From Myoxocephalus aenaeus (taxonomy: Eukaryota; Chordata; Actinopteri; Perciformes; Cottidae): 64,000 nt of DNA. Location of the stretch: NCBI GenBank assembly GCA_038501785.1, contig JBAMJR010000025.1, forward strand, positions 572,501 through 636,500, given 5' to 3'. This document shows, piece after piece, positions 1 to 10,235 of this stretch. The notes under the pieces are model-generated. The model saw only the letters and a list, made by a program, of their open reading frames with translations. It was not told the DNA's origin and did no database searches. The position numbers were made by a program, and so were the translations under genes. Positions within the stretch are counted from its first letter, which is position 1, and each line of letters begins with the position of its first letter.

Positions 1-18
1 CTTCTAGCTTCTTCTTCT

Positions 19-395
19 TCTTCTTTCGTTGACAGAGGTCACGCTGCCCCACTGACCAATCTCAGCGCATGTTAATGGTCATGCTGGGCCACTGACCAAT
101 CATACATCCACGCCATTTCGCAGGCGCTGCAGGTCACAGAATACACCCAGCTTGTCAAACTAAAGATCTGATTTGTTGAAGTCCATGACAATCAACCACA
201 GCGTTCACTCCCTGTGTACTTTAATCTGCAAAGGCCTTCTTAAACTGCTTTGCTTACATAGAGACACTGGAGGAAACAATCTGATTGGATGAAACTATCC
301 TTCAAACCAGCTGCACTGAAAGCAGCGCTGCAGGGTGAAGGCAGAGCAACAGAGGAAGACAGGAGCTGTGCAATGAGAAAATCACATGCATCAGG
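19..395 (+). repeat. Dispersed repeat family B, copy 1 (hAT-related)
   Basis: This block shares its order of sub-sequences with 8832-9155 and 19720-20098, including a shared ACTGACCAATC stretch, a GATTGGATGA box and a CAGAGGAAGACA-like tail. The copy at 8832 runs on to a terminus ending GGCCCGCCACTG, typical of hAT terminal repeats, so I infer the family is a non-autonomous hAT. No coding capacity is visible. Confidence 0.55.
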
Positions 396-723
396 GTCAT
401 TCTGCAAGTCATTGTCTAGGAGAACGTTCTCTGTTGTACTCAATAGTGTAATATCACCTATAATGGAATACACTGTCATATCATGTAATATCATAATGTA
501 TGTGTCTGTCTTAGCAGCCTGCCATTTAAATCATGCAGCACTTTGGTTTAGCATCAGATTCCATAACAGTTTTTCTGTATTTCTGTCATGATACAGTTCT
601 GCAGCTAATATGGTAGCAGAATCCAATAATAGAGCCTCCCATGTTTGCAATGGTGAAAGTGAGCGCTCCATAGATAACCTGCTGGAGTTCAGGAAACTAC
701 GTCAACTGCTGCTCAGTGAGGAA

Positions 724-746
724 ACATAAAACATATTATAAAACAA

Positions 747-815
<69 letters not shown>

Positions 816-816
816 A

Positions 817-878
<62 letters not shown>

Positions 879-915
879 TGTTTCATAATATGTTTTATAT
901 ATATATATATATATT
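724..915. repeat. (TA)n array inside an imperfect palindrome
   Basis: Two (TA)n tracts are separated by a short ACACATATAAGGA spacer. They are bordered by inverted copies of AAACATATTATAAAACAAGG (left, about 728) and its near-complement (right, 877-898), so the whole segment could fold into one long hairpin. Open frames here are only Ile-Tyr repeats and are not genes. Confidence 0.85.
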
Positions 916-1082
916 TAACACTACAGAAAATGTATTTAGTATTGATATTGTACTTGACATTAATGATCAAACATGATGATATATCATGGAGCCACATGCA
1001 AGTACAAGGACAGACACACTTGAGTGGTGTGGAATTGCTAAAAAATCCTGGGAGGTGATGCAGGAAAATAAGGTCCAGGGTC

Positions 1083-1325
1083 CAAAGAAGAAAAGAAAAG
1101 AAAAAAGAAAAAAGAAACATGCACTTTATTAATCCCCTTGGGGAAATTCTTCTCTGCATTTGACCCATCCCTGGATAGGGAGCAGTGGGCAGCCCTGTGA
1201 GGCGCCCGGGGAGCAGTTAAGGGTTCAGTGTCTTGCTCAGGGACACTTCGACATGTGAGCTATGGAGGGACTGGGGATCAAACCGGCTACCTTGTGGTTG
1301 CGGGACGACCACTCATCCCCCTGAG
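1083..1325 (+). repeat. SINE-like / LINE-tail dispersed repeat
   Basis: A GAAA-rich stretch leads into CTTTATTAATCCCCTTGGGG, the motif common to 3' ends of many fish L2-type LINEs and the SINEs they mobilise. A conserved body follows (GGCGCCCGGGGAGCAGTT) and a GGGGATCAAACCGGC box resembling a tRNA B box. The identification is from recognition of these motifs; the orientation is uncertain. Confidence 0.6.
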
Positions 1326-1329
1326 CTAA

Positions 1330-3005
1330 AGAATATTTAATAAAAAGTGATAGACAGACAGCTTATGCTTTCGATCGAGCTCCTTCATACAGTTAACTTT
1401 ATATCATTCATGGAGCCTAGAGCCCTCCCTCTCATTAACAGTCCGGCGTACACACCTCTGGTTGCCGCTTAACTCGCTATTTGCCCGCAACTAAAGTGAC
1501 GGAGCCCCGTCCACTTCTTCTTCTTCTTCTGCTGACCGGTAGAGTCTCAAACGTCAATCTTCAGCTCCGCCACCTCAGGCGAACAAGAGAACTACAAGTC
1601 CTTCTAGCGGCAGTACATGCGGCATGCAGCATCTAATATCCATTCACACATTAATCATTTCACAGTAAATAAAAGTGACCTTCATATGCATACAATTACA
1701 AATCCTTCATAATAATATCCCTTATTAATTATCACATTCCATGCATTGTAATGTACACAATAAACCTCACACTGTACAAGTCCAATTGTGACAAACTAAG
1801 CTTAAAAAACCCTACAATGGTCAGCATTATGCTGGCACAGAGGGCACGAGTCAGGGGCAAAGTCTGGTTTTCATCCTGCTCCTCCCCTTCAGACGAGGGA
1901 TTAGTGGAGGTCATTCTAACGAGCACAGACAGACAGACAGACTCCCAATGGCTCAAAGTGGAAAGCAAGGCAATAGATGACCCTGTCTACAGTGAAAGGT
2001 TTTTGTGACCATATATATGAGGGAATCCTATAATTAAATAGTAAACTGCCTAAGACTTCTCAGTCCCTCACTTGGCATGTTTTACTTGAAGATGGACATG
2101 TCCAAACATATTTGATCATATGATTCATAATGGTAGCAATTTACTATTACTGGCAGTAAAATACTCAGTGGCTCCAATTTGTTTTATATAAACTGCTCAA
2201 GAGATGAGGGAGTTCATACATTGTTTGTGGTATATTAGTTTATGGTAGTAAACCTGAAAAAAAAGAAGAAAAAAACTAAAAGTTGTTGCTTTATATCATA
2301 ACTACTGTATATTAATACATTCTGAAATATGTAATATATAACAAAGCTCTATATGTTAGGAGTATATGTGTGAAGTTTGAGTTTGATTGAGTGAAGTTAA
2401 GTATTTTTAATAATTATTTTAGTTCAGGATTTTCCAGCAATCGTGTGAACTCGGCCAACACTGAAAGTTCCCATTCCCTCCCTGGTCTTCACTTCTCTCT
2501 ATCCATGTGCTGCAGACTGAGAGCAAGCTAGAGAGTCCAAATAAGGCCTGATGAATCTTATTTCAGCCATAAGTAAGTCAATTTTAATTTATTTTGCTGG
2601 ACATAAATGGCAATGTTGTGCGTATCTTGGCGAAGGTTGGTTTCCCGGTGGATTTGGCGTTATTGGTGGATTCAGTAGGCTCTACGGATTCCCAAACTGT
2701 ATGGTAATCCTGTGTAGCTTCATGCTTCACTTTAGGGTTTGACAGCCTGTTCACAAATCTGAATCCAGTATTAAATCAGCTTATTGTATCATACAATGTT
2801 TAAATCATTATCAAATATGATGAGGTTAAAATTCACACAATTGCAACTTCAGAATTACAGAACCATTTGTCATTTTAACTGGTGAAAGTGACAGAATGCT
2901 GGAAAAAAAATTCTATTCTCTTTGCTGATAAAAACAAAAACAAAGAGAAGAGATACAGGGTATTTGGCCAACCTTGATCCCAAATTATCAGCACCATTTT
3001 ACTGA
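1330..3005. other. No gene seen; unique AT-rich DNA
   Basis: No open frame with recognisable protein character, no RNA gene and no clear terminal repeats. A (TTC)n tract lies near 1507. The stretch at 2420-2745 is slightly richer in GC and has a possible splice donor, but nothing supports an exon. Confidence 0.5.
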
Positions 3006-3010
3006 TTGAG

Positions 3011-3110
3011 CAGTGGTGGCCGGCCCATAGAGGGCAACTGGGCTTGGCCCCACCCACCTTGAGCCACCAAAAAAAAGAATTAGAAAAAAAAAAAAATAGA
3101 AAAATATTAA
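3011..3110 (+). mobile_element. hAT-type element terminus
   Basis: It starts CAGTGGTGGCCGGCCCATAG and continues through CTTGAGCCACC into an A-rich run. The same series appears in reverse complement at 33840-33971, where the end reads GGCCGGCCGCCACTG. A CAGTGG start with a GC-rich terminal repeat is characteristic of hAT elements. The matching other end was not identified. Confidence 0.55.
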
Positions 3111-3142
3111 TAAATTATACAAATTGTATAATTGTTTATATA

Positions 3143-3955
3143 ACGTTTATAATACGGGTAGATCAATTCAAGCATTCTGATTGGTTGAGAGTGAGTCACG
3201 GGGTGTACTTTATTCAGCCATAAAGTACTGTACAGCCTGTTTACATTTAGAGCGCTCCATATCAGTGAGCACTTAAAATAACAGGTAGATTTAAATTGCG
3301 CGACCGTTAGTTGTCATTTCAAGCTTGACAGTTACCGAACATGTTTGGTGTAAACTTTGATATTGTCACGTCCGCAGTAACGACTCGCAGACGTTGGTTT
3401 CCTTAACTTGCAGGTTTATTGCTTGAGTGTTCACAGTATTGCAACGGGGCTCTTCGCTGACAGTAACGTTAGCTCAAACAGAACAGCTAACAAGCTCACT
3501 TAGCGTCCCCCACACTAGCATAAAGAACGACAACACACACGTCACTTCCTCCCTAACCTAAAGATGAGGAATGAAAAGGGTTTGATCACAAATCCTGATA
3601 ATTTCCAGTGAGAGATAATTACGTCGGTAAATTCCCCACGCAAGGCGAGTTCTCTAAACATCATGGAGGAGAAAAATGACGGAGAAAAGACGGACAGAAG
3701 CAGCGAGAGCACTTCTTTACATCGGTGGCTGCGTGTCATCCTCCATCCTGCTTTCAACCGGCCTGGTCAGTAAATCTGCGATTTACTGACCAGGCCGTCC
3801 GTTTTATAGTCCCGTATGTGCGTCCCGTGCGTCCTGGGACTATTTTCTCTGTCGCTGAAATGCGATACACAACGTTTTGCCGGCTACAACTATTTTGTGC
3901 TGAAAGGCAGCTTACTATTACATTTATAAAGTCGCAGGTACCCGTATTATAAAAG
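3143..3955. mobile_element. MITE-like element with TTATAATACGGGTA ends
   Basis: The left end carries TTATAATACGGGTA and the right end its reverse complement (TACCCGTATTATAA at 3939-3952). The roughly 0.8 kb between them has no transposase-like frame. A target duplication is not evident because another foldback element abuts the right side. Superfamily not assigned. Confidence 0.5.
3760..3796. repeat. Perfect 17-bp hairpin, 3-nt loop
   Basis: GGCCTGGTCAGTAAATC is followed by a 3-base spacer and its exact reverse complement. It lies inside the MITE-like element. The perfect arms in an otherwise decayed sequence suggest a recent local inverted duplication. Confidence 0.9.
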
Positions 3956-4101
3956 CAATAAGGTACTCGAGGCAGTACTGTGTCTACAATAATGTACAGT
4001 TCAAGGGTTTGCCGGCCCTCCGCTGTGCGTCGGGCCTAACAACTCCCTTGAACAGTACATTATTGCACGACACAGTACTGCCTCTCGTACCTTATTGCTT
4101 A
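3951..4101. mobile_element. Foldback MITE, about 60-bp arms
   Basis: AAGCAATAAGGTACTCGAGG on the left pairs with CCTCTCGTACCTTATTGCTT on the right, and the pairing continues through GCAGTACTGTGTC and AATGTAC with few mismatches. A short GC-rich centre separates the arms. The target duplication could not be settled, so the superfamily is left open. Confidence 0.7.
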
Positions 4102-4107
4102 AATATA

Positions 4108-5010
4108 CAGTGGTGTATAAAGTACCCAAAAGTAAAAGTAAAGATACCTTACTGGAAAATTACTCCAGTAAAAGTAAAAGTCACCTACTATTAAAACACT
4201 ACTTGAGTAAAAGTCTTAAAGTATCTGATATTTTCTGTACTTAAGTATCAAAAGTTTTTTTTTCTGATATAAAATGTACTTAAGTATTGAAAGTAAAAGT
4301 ACAAGTACATGCTTTTAATAAAAAAGCAATGGGTCAGAATTTTGAGAATTATGAAGTTTATTCTTTTAAGTGCTGTGGCCACCATGACCAAGGACAAGGA
4401 GTTGTGTTGATAAAATAACTGGGTTGGCTGTGATCTATCCATATATATTATGTTCAACATGATATATTGTACCTAAGTATACTTTTGCATCTACTATGAA
4501 CTTATCATCATAATTATCCAAAAATCAATATGACACTATGAAGGAGTTGTAACAGTGTGGTTATAAGTATGCTCATTCCTCCGCACAGAAAGAATGAATG
4601 AAAAATTGAAGTTAAGTTTAAAAAAATCAAGGCCGGAAAGATGTTTTATTGTGAAAAATGACCGGATACATCCGTCTGTGGTAACCTCAGACGTAACCTC
4701 TTGACACATGTCAAGAGGTTACGTTACCCTAAAAATGAAATTTAAGTCTGTTTCAACTTTGTCGGTGTTCTGGATTAAAACCAAGGCAGAGTATCCTGAG
4801 ATCGGCAAAAAAGCACGAAAACCTGCTTCCATTTCCAACATCCTGTCTTTGTGCAGCGGGTTATAAGTTAAGCAGTAGACTGGACTAAAGGTTTAGTTAG
4901 GAGTAGACTGGACATAACGAACACATGTCAGGTGTCGTTGTCTCCTGCCTCCCCGAGGTCGGACCCGGTCCGTGAAAATATTGTTTTACACGTAACCGGT
5001 CCGTGACGCA
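4108..5010 (+). repeat. Dispersed repeat family C, copy 1
   Basis: It begins CAGTGGTGTATAAAGTACCC followed by runs of AAGTAAAAGTA and ACTTAAGTAT, a very common teleost hAT-like repeat head. It then continues with an 800-bp body that is colinear with 10405-11481, including shared AAGTGCTGTGGCCACCATGA and TGACCGGATACAT blocks. A partial 30-bp minisatellite (AGTAGACTGGAC) lies near the 3' end. It is non-coding. Confidence 0.65.
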
Positions 5011-5354
5011 TAAAGGTTTGGGAGCGTCTGGACTAGAGGATGTAGAGGGAAAATGCAGAAAATTGTGATTCGCAAAACCTGCTTGGTGGAGTCTGTGTTC
5101 CACCACAGTCCCCGATGTGTTTTTTTTTACCTTACCTTACCTTGAGGACAGCAACTGCATAACAATACGTGCTTTCACGTTGAGAAGAGAAACTGCATAA
5201 CAATACTTGCTTTCACGTCGGCAAGTCGGCAACACTGCCTGTCGGTCAGGCTGCGTAAGCGCGCACATACATAAATCGCCTTCAAAGTAAAAGCAGTGCC
5301 GTTGTATTGCATCTATGGCGTGCATCTTATTTATTTATTTTACATTTTTGATTG

Positions 5355-5422
5355 ACCTCACGTGGGCCGGATTGGGAGAGCCCACGGGCCGGGTGTGGCC
5401 CACGGGCTGTAAGATGCCCAGG
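5355..5422. mobile_element. GC-rich hAT-terminus-like fragment
   Basis: The GGGCCGG and GGCCCACGGGC boxes with internal symmetry resemble the terminal part of Charlie/GTF2IRD2-type hAT elements. It is short and has no partner end, so this is a tentative call. Confidence 0.3.
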
Positions 5423-5813
5423 GTACAGGGTACAGGTAGAGGGTACAGGAGAGTACAGGGTGCACGCAGGGCCGGCGATTGCTATAGGCGAACTAGGCGA
5501 CAAATGGGTTGGGGGCGCCCTCACAGCGCACATTTCAGCACTGTGAGCAATTCGCGACCACGCGGCCGGGGGGCGCTGGCTCCCGCGAGCAGGGACGATT
5601 CAGCTGTGAGTTTTCTCATCAAGTACAGAGAGACACGCATATTGAGAAACGGGCGCTGTAGACATCTTAACGCTGATTGGCCAAGACACATCAAAGATGT
5701 TCTATTACGGAGATGACAACAACTCGGCCAAAAATCTGATTTTTTTGTCGAGAAAACGGGACGCTGATTGGCCAAGACTCGACACGTCACATCAAAGATC
5801 TTCTATTGCAAAG

Positions 5814-7160
5814 ATGGCTCACTCCAAAAAAAAGAATCGTCTGTGCGGTCTGACAAATGTGCGCGATCTGAAAAATCTATTGCGCGGCCACTTTGACTGG
5901 TCTAAACTATCTGGAGCACAGGGACGAAAAAGAAAAAAGGAAGAAGAGGAAAAGAAAGTCAAGTATAGAGGTAAGTCTTCTCATCTCAGCCATTAAGGTG
6001 TCAAACGAAATATATTTAGTATTGTGCATCACCTAATATTGGACGTTTCATTGCTGTCCCTTAGGCTAGCTATAGCTAGCTAGCAACTGTTACTTTGCTA
6101 ATTTGCTACGTAGGCTATTACTAGCAAACGTAACTTCACTGATAACCTACATGTCAAAAGACCAGTATCTAGATAACTTATGCTAGAAAAGTTCAGTTGC
6201 TGTCTACATTCATTATAAATGGCATAAGTTCTGTTTAGTGAATTCACAACTAGCAGGTGCATACACACACAGTAACCATTTTGGGGATAGTGGTGGTGTT
6301 CACCCTTCTGTACAGTTCCTCCCCAGGAATATACTAACATGTATATGTGTTTTTTGTTTTGTTTTGTTTTTATTTTTTATTTTTGTTTTAAATTGGCCAG
6401 ATGCAATGTTTTCAGAGGCCGGCACCTGCTGGAGAAAGGACGCCTGATTTGCCTCCCTCTGAACTTTGTAAGTAGCCTACACAACTAGTACTATTGTTTC
6501 TGTTTTTGTTATTGTTATTATTATTATCAATTATTACTTTCATAATCACATCACATTAATACTACTAATTGTAATCAGTAGCATTATTTAGCCTTGTAGC
6601 AGTGGTGGCAGTAATTGTAATTTATCTACTACAAGTTACATGGTCAGATAAAATGTATTTGTACAATGCAACTATGTGGTAGGATGATAGAAATGACCAA
6701 ATGCAATTGTGTAACGAACAGCATGGATGAACTCTGTGTTTAAATACAGCTGCAGGAGAAGGGACATCCCGTAATACTCAAGGGGGCAGGAACACACAGG
6801 CCAGGAACACACAGCCTGCATCAGGTGAGTCTATTTAATAGTATTTATTCAAGCCACATCCATACTCCATAAGTACAATAGAAACATGTTAGCATGTATT
6901 AAATACAATAGCTTGTTTTCTTAAAGAAGTTCAACCACATTCATGATCATTTCACTTATTATATTAAACACCGCTTGTCTGGCTATACAATTTGCTTGAA
7001 TACAGGTGAAGGTGAAGGGACATCCAGGACCACATCAAGCACTCAGGGCACTAGTGAAACTACACTGCCGCCTGCAGACACCTCACCCTCCGCAATTCCT
7101 GATATCCAGGGAGAACCTATAGATCCTGCTGACTGGCCAGCCCTCTGTGTTTGTGTGTAA
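5814..7160 (+). pseudogene. hAT (ZMYM1-like) N-terminal exon remnants
   Basis: Four exon-like blocks can be read. Exon 1 (5814-5970) opens with ATG and encodes a lysine-rich peptide (MAHSKKKNRLCGL start, FDWSKL and KRKKEEEEKK later), ending at a perfect donor GTAAGT. Exon 2 (6401-6467) has AG before it and GTAAGT after. Exon 3 (6750-6824) and exon 4 (7006-7160) encode Gly/Thr/Ser-rich linkers with EGTSR repeats; exon 4 ends with an IDPADWP motif, the DP-x-x-WP signature that precedes the TTF/transposase domain in ZMYM1-like hAT proteins. Strict joining of exons 1 and 2 reads into a stop, and nothing follows DPADWP. The family role would be DNA transposition; this copy cannot perform it. Confidence 0.6.
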
Positions 7161-7330
7161 GGGAAAAAAACCTGTCAAACCTGTCAAATCTTGTTAACCA
7201 TAGTCATTCTCTATACAGCTTGTATCATGTTTTGAGGTTCGTTCAATAAACATATTTGAAAAAAAGAGTGTTTTGCACAGTTTATGGAGTTAATTTAATC
7301 CTAACTTTGAGTGTGTAATAAATTATTTAA

Positions 7331-7575
7331 AATAATAAAAAAGAAAATGAATGAATGAATGAATGAATGAATGAATATATACTTTATTAATCCCCGAGGG
7401 GAAATTTGGTGTCGGGGTAGCAGCAACTTACAACAAAATAAACAAAATAAACAAAAACAGCAGGAAGCAACTTACAACAAAATAAACAAAAACAGCAGGA
7501 GAAACTTACAACAAAATAAACAAAAACAGCAGGAAGCAACTTACAACAAAATAAACAAAAACAGCAGTTCTGAAA
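7331..7575 (+). repeat. (GAAT)n, LINE-tail motif and 35-bp tandem repeat
   Basis: A (GAAT)n tract at 7345-7375 leads into CTTTATTAATCCCCGAGGGG, the 3'-tail motif of L2-like repeats. It is followed by about four copies of a 35-bp unit with core CTTACAACAAAATAAACAAA (unit starts near 7427, 7471, 7505 and 7540). It lies inside the hAT element, so it arrived later or was amplified there. Confidence 0.75.
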
Positions 7576-8255
7576 CTATTCTGGTGTTTGTTGTCCATGC
7601 ACCATTTATTGTTGAACTGCAATGTAGAATAGTAGAATTATAAGTGGGTGAAAAACTGCTATGCAAAGTAAAGCAGTTAAGTTAATATATGTCTCTTCAG
7701 TGATGTAAAGTATTGTGTGTGTCTGTGGGGGGGGGGGCAAAACTCAATCTCGCCTAGGGCAACCAAAGGGCTAGAGCCGGCCCTGGGTGCACGGTACAGG
7801 TACGGAAATTAACCGTTTTTTTTTGAGAAAACTAATGTGATGTGAAACACTTAACTGTCTTTAAGGATTTACGAAACAGAAACTTTGAATAATTCAATTG
7901 AATGGACACAGCTCTTCACCACAGATGGTTTGGAAGTCTGACCCAGAAAAATAGGTCAACATGAGTTTTATACATCCACAATTATTATTGAAATGTTTGC
8001 CCCTCCCCCTGCTCCTGCTCAGTGTCCTCCTTCCTCCCCTCATGCAGCAGCCTTGGTTCTGTCTGGAAGATGTTGTTTGGCTGCGGCCCTGAGAGGCAAG
8101 AGTGAGGGACAGAAAGACAAAACAACCAAAGGAAACTTAAACAATAATGCCCCACTTCAATGGCGCCCATCCGATAGGTCAAGATGAGCTGAACTCTGCT
8201 TCCAGAGTTCAGCTCATACTCACATGAGAATACTCACATTCAGAAAACAGCACTA

Positions 8256-8744
8256 TTATACATTTCCACCACAATTCCCCCTTTGGTCACCAAAGTGACC
8301 AATAAAGTTGTTAATAATGTTGCACCTCCGTGATCTGTTCTCGAGGTCGTCGACCTTAAACTTCAGTAGTTCATTCTCCTTCATAAAGCTGCACACCGTG
8401 GTCTCGAGTGTAGTTATTCTCCCCTGAAAGTCGTTCATTGACTTCTCAATGGTTTGAATTGTCTGGTCGTGTCTGGTAATAGTGGCGTGGTTGGCTGAAA
8501 TTTGTGCTGTCAGATTTGTGATTATTCGCTCCTCCATACCGGCAAGTAGTTTCTGCATATTAGCGAGGGTTAGCGCTGGGCTGGTTCTCCAAGTTTCAGA
8601 CGGGTAATTAGTAAAGCAAATGCCAAATAAATGTAAATAGTGACAGAGCCCTTCCGACAAGCTGCCTACTCCATTCGCTAAACCGGAAGCCGGTGTGCTC
8701 GTTTCTTTTAACAAATGAATTGAGCACGGAAGGAGCAGAACCAT
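8256..8744 (-). pseudogene. L1-type ORF1 protein fragment
   Basis: The minus frame holds a heptad-rich coiled-coil stretch (residues about 60-140) ending in KVDDLENRSRRCNI, the conserved junction between the coiled coil and RNA-binding region of fish L1 ORF1 proteins (LINE-1 transposase domain). ORF1 proteins trimerise and bind LINE RNA. The downstream RRM and C-terminal domains are missing. This is a detached piece, separate from the L1 at 20-26 kb. Confidence 0.65.
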
Positions 8745-8831
8745 GTAGGCATTTAAAAATAAGTTTTAATCTTGAAGAGTTTATAAAGCTTCAAAGCTGA
8801 ACATATTGTCCTACAACCTACAACCTAGAAG

Positions 8832-9262
8832 CTTCTTTTGTTGACAGAAGTCAGGCTGCCCCACTGACCAATCACAGTGCATGTTAATGGTCTGTGGCCA
8901 AACACACGTTTCATAATGCTAGCAGGCCTCTCCATATAGTTTAACCAGCTCTCGATTGCATAGAGAAACAGAGGTGAAATGTGATTGGATGAGAAGACCC
9001 TTAACAAGCAGGCTGAAGGCTTTTGAAAGATGAAGAGAAGGCAGACAACAGAGCAACACAGGAGCTGGGAAATTAGAAAATAAGCTAATAGGGAAAAATA
9101 ATTATAATACATGTAGTGTATTTGTGAAAAACAATACAATTATAAAATAGCTATAACTTTTAATTATATAAAAAAAAAGATTATAAAAAATTAGAATTTA
9201 AATTTTGTGATTTTGTTTAGGCCATCAGAGAAGGCTTAACAGGCCCTGACGGCCCGCCACTG
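8832..9262 (+). repeat. Dispersed repeat family B, copy 2, with hAT-like terminus
   Basis: It shares its order of motifs with copies at 19 and 19720 (TTGACAGAAGTCAGGCTGCC, the GTGATTGGATGA box, and the ATACATGTAGTGTATTTGTG tail). Unlike the others it continues to 9262 and ends AGGCCCTGACGGCCCGCCACTG-like, the complement of a CAGTGGCGGGCC hAT end. Confidence 0.6.
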
Positions 9263-9478
9263 TCTTCTTAACTTCATTAGCTGATGTGGTCATTGTTGGT
9301 TTAAATTAATATTTAGAATATTAATCAAAGTTCCAGATTGATAGTTTAGTATTATCTATGGCAGTGGAGTGATGTTATGAGTACCTTCAATGGCTGTAAT
9401 TTTCCTTTGGTTAATTCAATTTGTCAGAGAAAAATGAATTCTATGCATATGTTTTCCAGATGTGCCACTGAATACACG

Positions 9479-9936
9479 TGTGTTCTAAACCTCCATTGAT
9501 TACATTCCGTCACACGAGTCTAAACACGAGTGATCACGTCTACACCGGAGAGGGTCGAAGGGGCGAAAACATGATCTCTGCTCCTGTTGACCTACACATT
9601 GACCCTTCTCTTTCCCTTGCATCTCTCCCCCGGCCAGTCTACACAGATGGACACAGCACAGGGAGCAGGGGGAGGGGGGTTGCTGAGAGTATATTAAAGC
9701 TTCAGCTAGCTGTTAAACTTTGTCAGAACTTCAATCTTCTCACTGGAGGAGGGGGAACTTTCTGAACCATTCAGCTGAATGTGCCATGACTCCTGTCTGT
9801 TCTATGGCTCATGTGTGATTGACTTGTAACCTCATTACATTCTTTTATATCTTATCTCGTAATAAATTGTTCAAAGACTAACTTGCTCAAGGTACTGTTG
9901 ATTTCTCACGAGGAAACAATTAGTTTCCACCACACA
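9479..9936 (+). mobile_element. Candidate solo LTR
   Basis: The 458-bp block starts TGTG and ends CACA. It contains a TATATTAAAG box near 9691 and, about 170 bp further on, an AATAAA signal (about 9861), the arrangement expected for U3-R-U5. No flanking duplication is visible because a family A repeat abuts the right side, and no internal retroviral or gypsy sequence is adjacent. It could instead be a fortuitous TG...CA segment. Confidence 0.4.
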
Positions 9937-10215
9937 ATTCAATTTAGTTTATTTTATATAGCCCAAAATCACAAATTACAAATTTGCCTCGGAGGGCTTT
10001 ACAATCTGTACACATAACATCCCTGTTCCAGGACCTCACATTGGATCAGGAAAAACTCCTGAAATGAAGATATTAAAAACCCTGTCATGGGGAAAAAAAG
10101 GAAGAAACCTTCAGGAGAGCAACAGAGGAGGATCCCTCTCCCCGGATGGACAGAAGCAATAGATGTCATGTGACCAGAATGACCAACGTAACAGTTACAG
10201 CACATTACATGAATG
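9937..10215 (+). repeat. Dispersed repeat family A, copy 1
   Basis: ATTCAATTTAGTTTATTTTA then TATAGCCC, GAGGGCTTTACAATCTGTAC, GATCAGGAAAAACTCC and CAACAGAGGAGGATCCCTCT, in the same order as at 26286, 60362 and (reversed) 33300. This is a familiar high-copy teleost repeat of unclear class; it has no coding capacity. Confidence 0.8.
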
Positions 10216-10232
10216 TGCTGTAACTCTGTTAC
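10186..10232. repeat. Inverted duplication at a repeat boundary
   Basis: GTTACAGCACATT (10194-10206) and its exact complement AATGTGCTGTAAC (10212-10224) enclose a 5-base loop; similarity continues outward with a small gap. The other family A copies lack the right arm, so it was created in this copy. Confidence 0.85.
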
Positions 10233-10235
10233 TTT

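Larger units (their letters stand above)
5467..7785 (+). mobile_element. Non-autonomous hAT element with intact 8-bp target duplication
   Basis: The 2319-bp element starts CAGGGCCGGC and ends with the exact complement GCCGGCCCTG; further inward the ends share a GCGAACTAGGCGA / TCGCCTAGGGC similarity. The 8 bases GGTGCACG directly flank both sides (5459-5466 and 7786-7793), the target-duplication length of hAT transposases. Inside are exon-like remnants of a ZMYM1-type hAT protein (5814-7160), an internal 100-bp duplication near 5655-5815, and a later block of repeats at 7331-7575. No catalytic domain remains, so this is a deletion derivative that must have been moved in trans. Confidence 0.88.

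Noticed and set aside
713..1168. 151-residue frame rich in Ile-Tyr
   Set aside because: It is a translation of (TA)n; no domain or start context.
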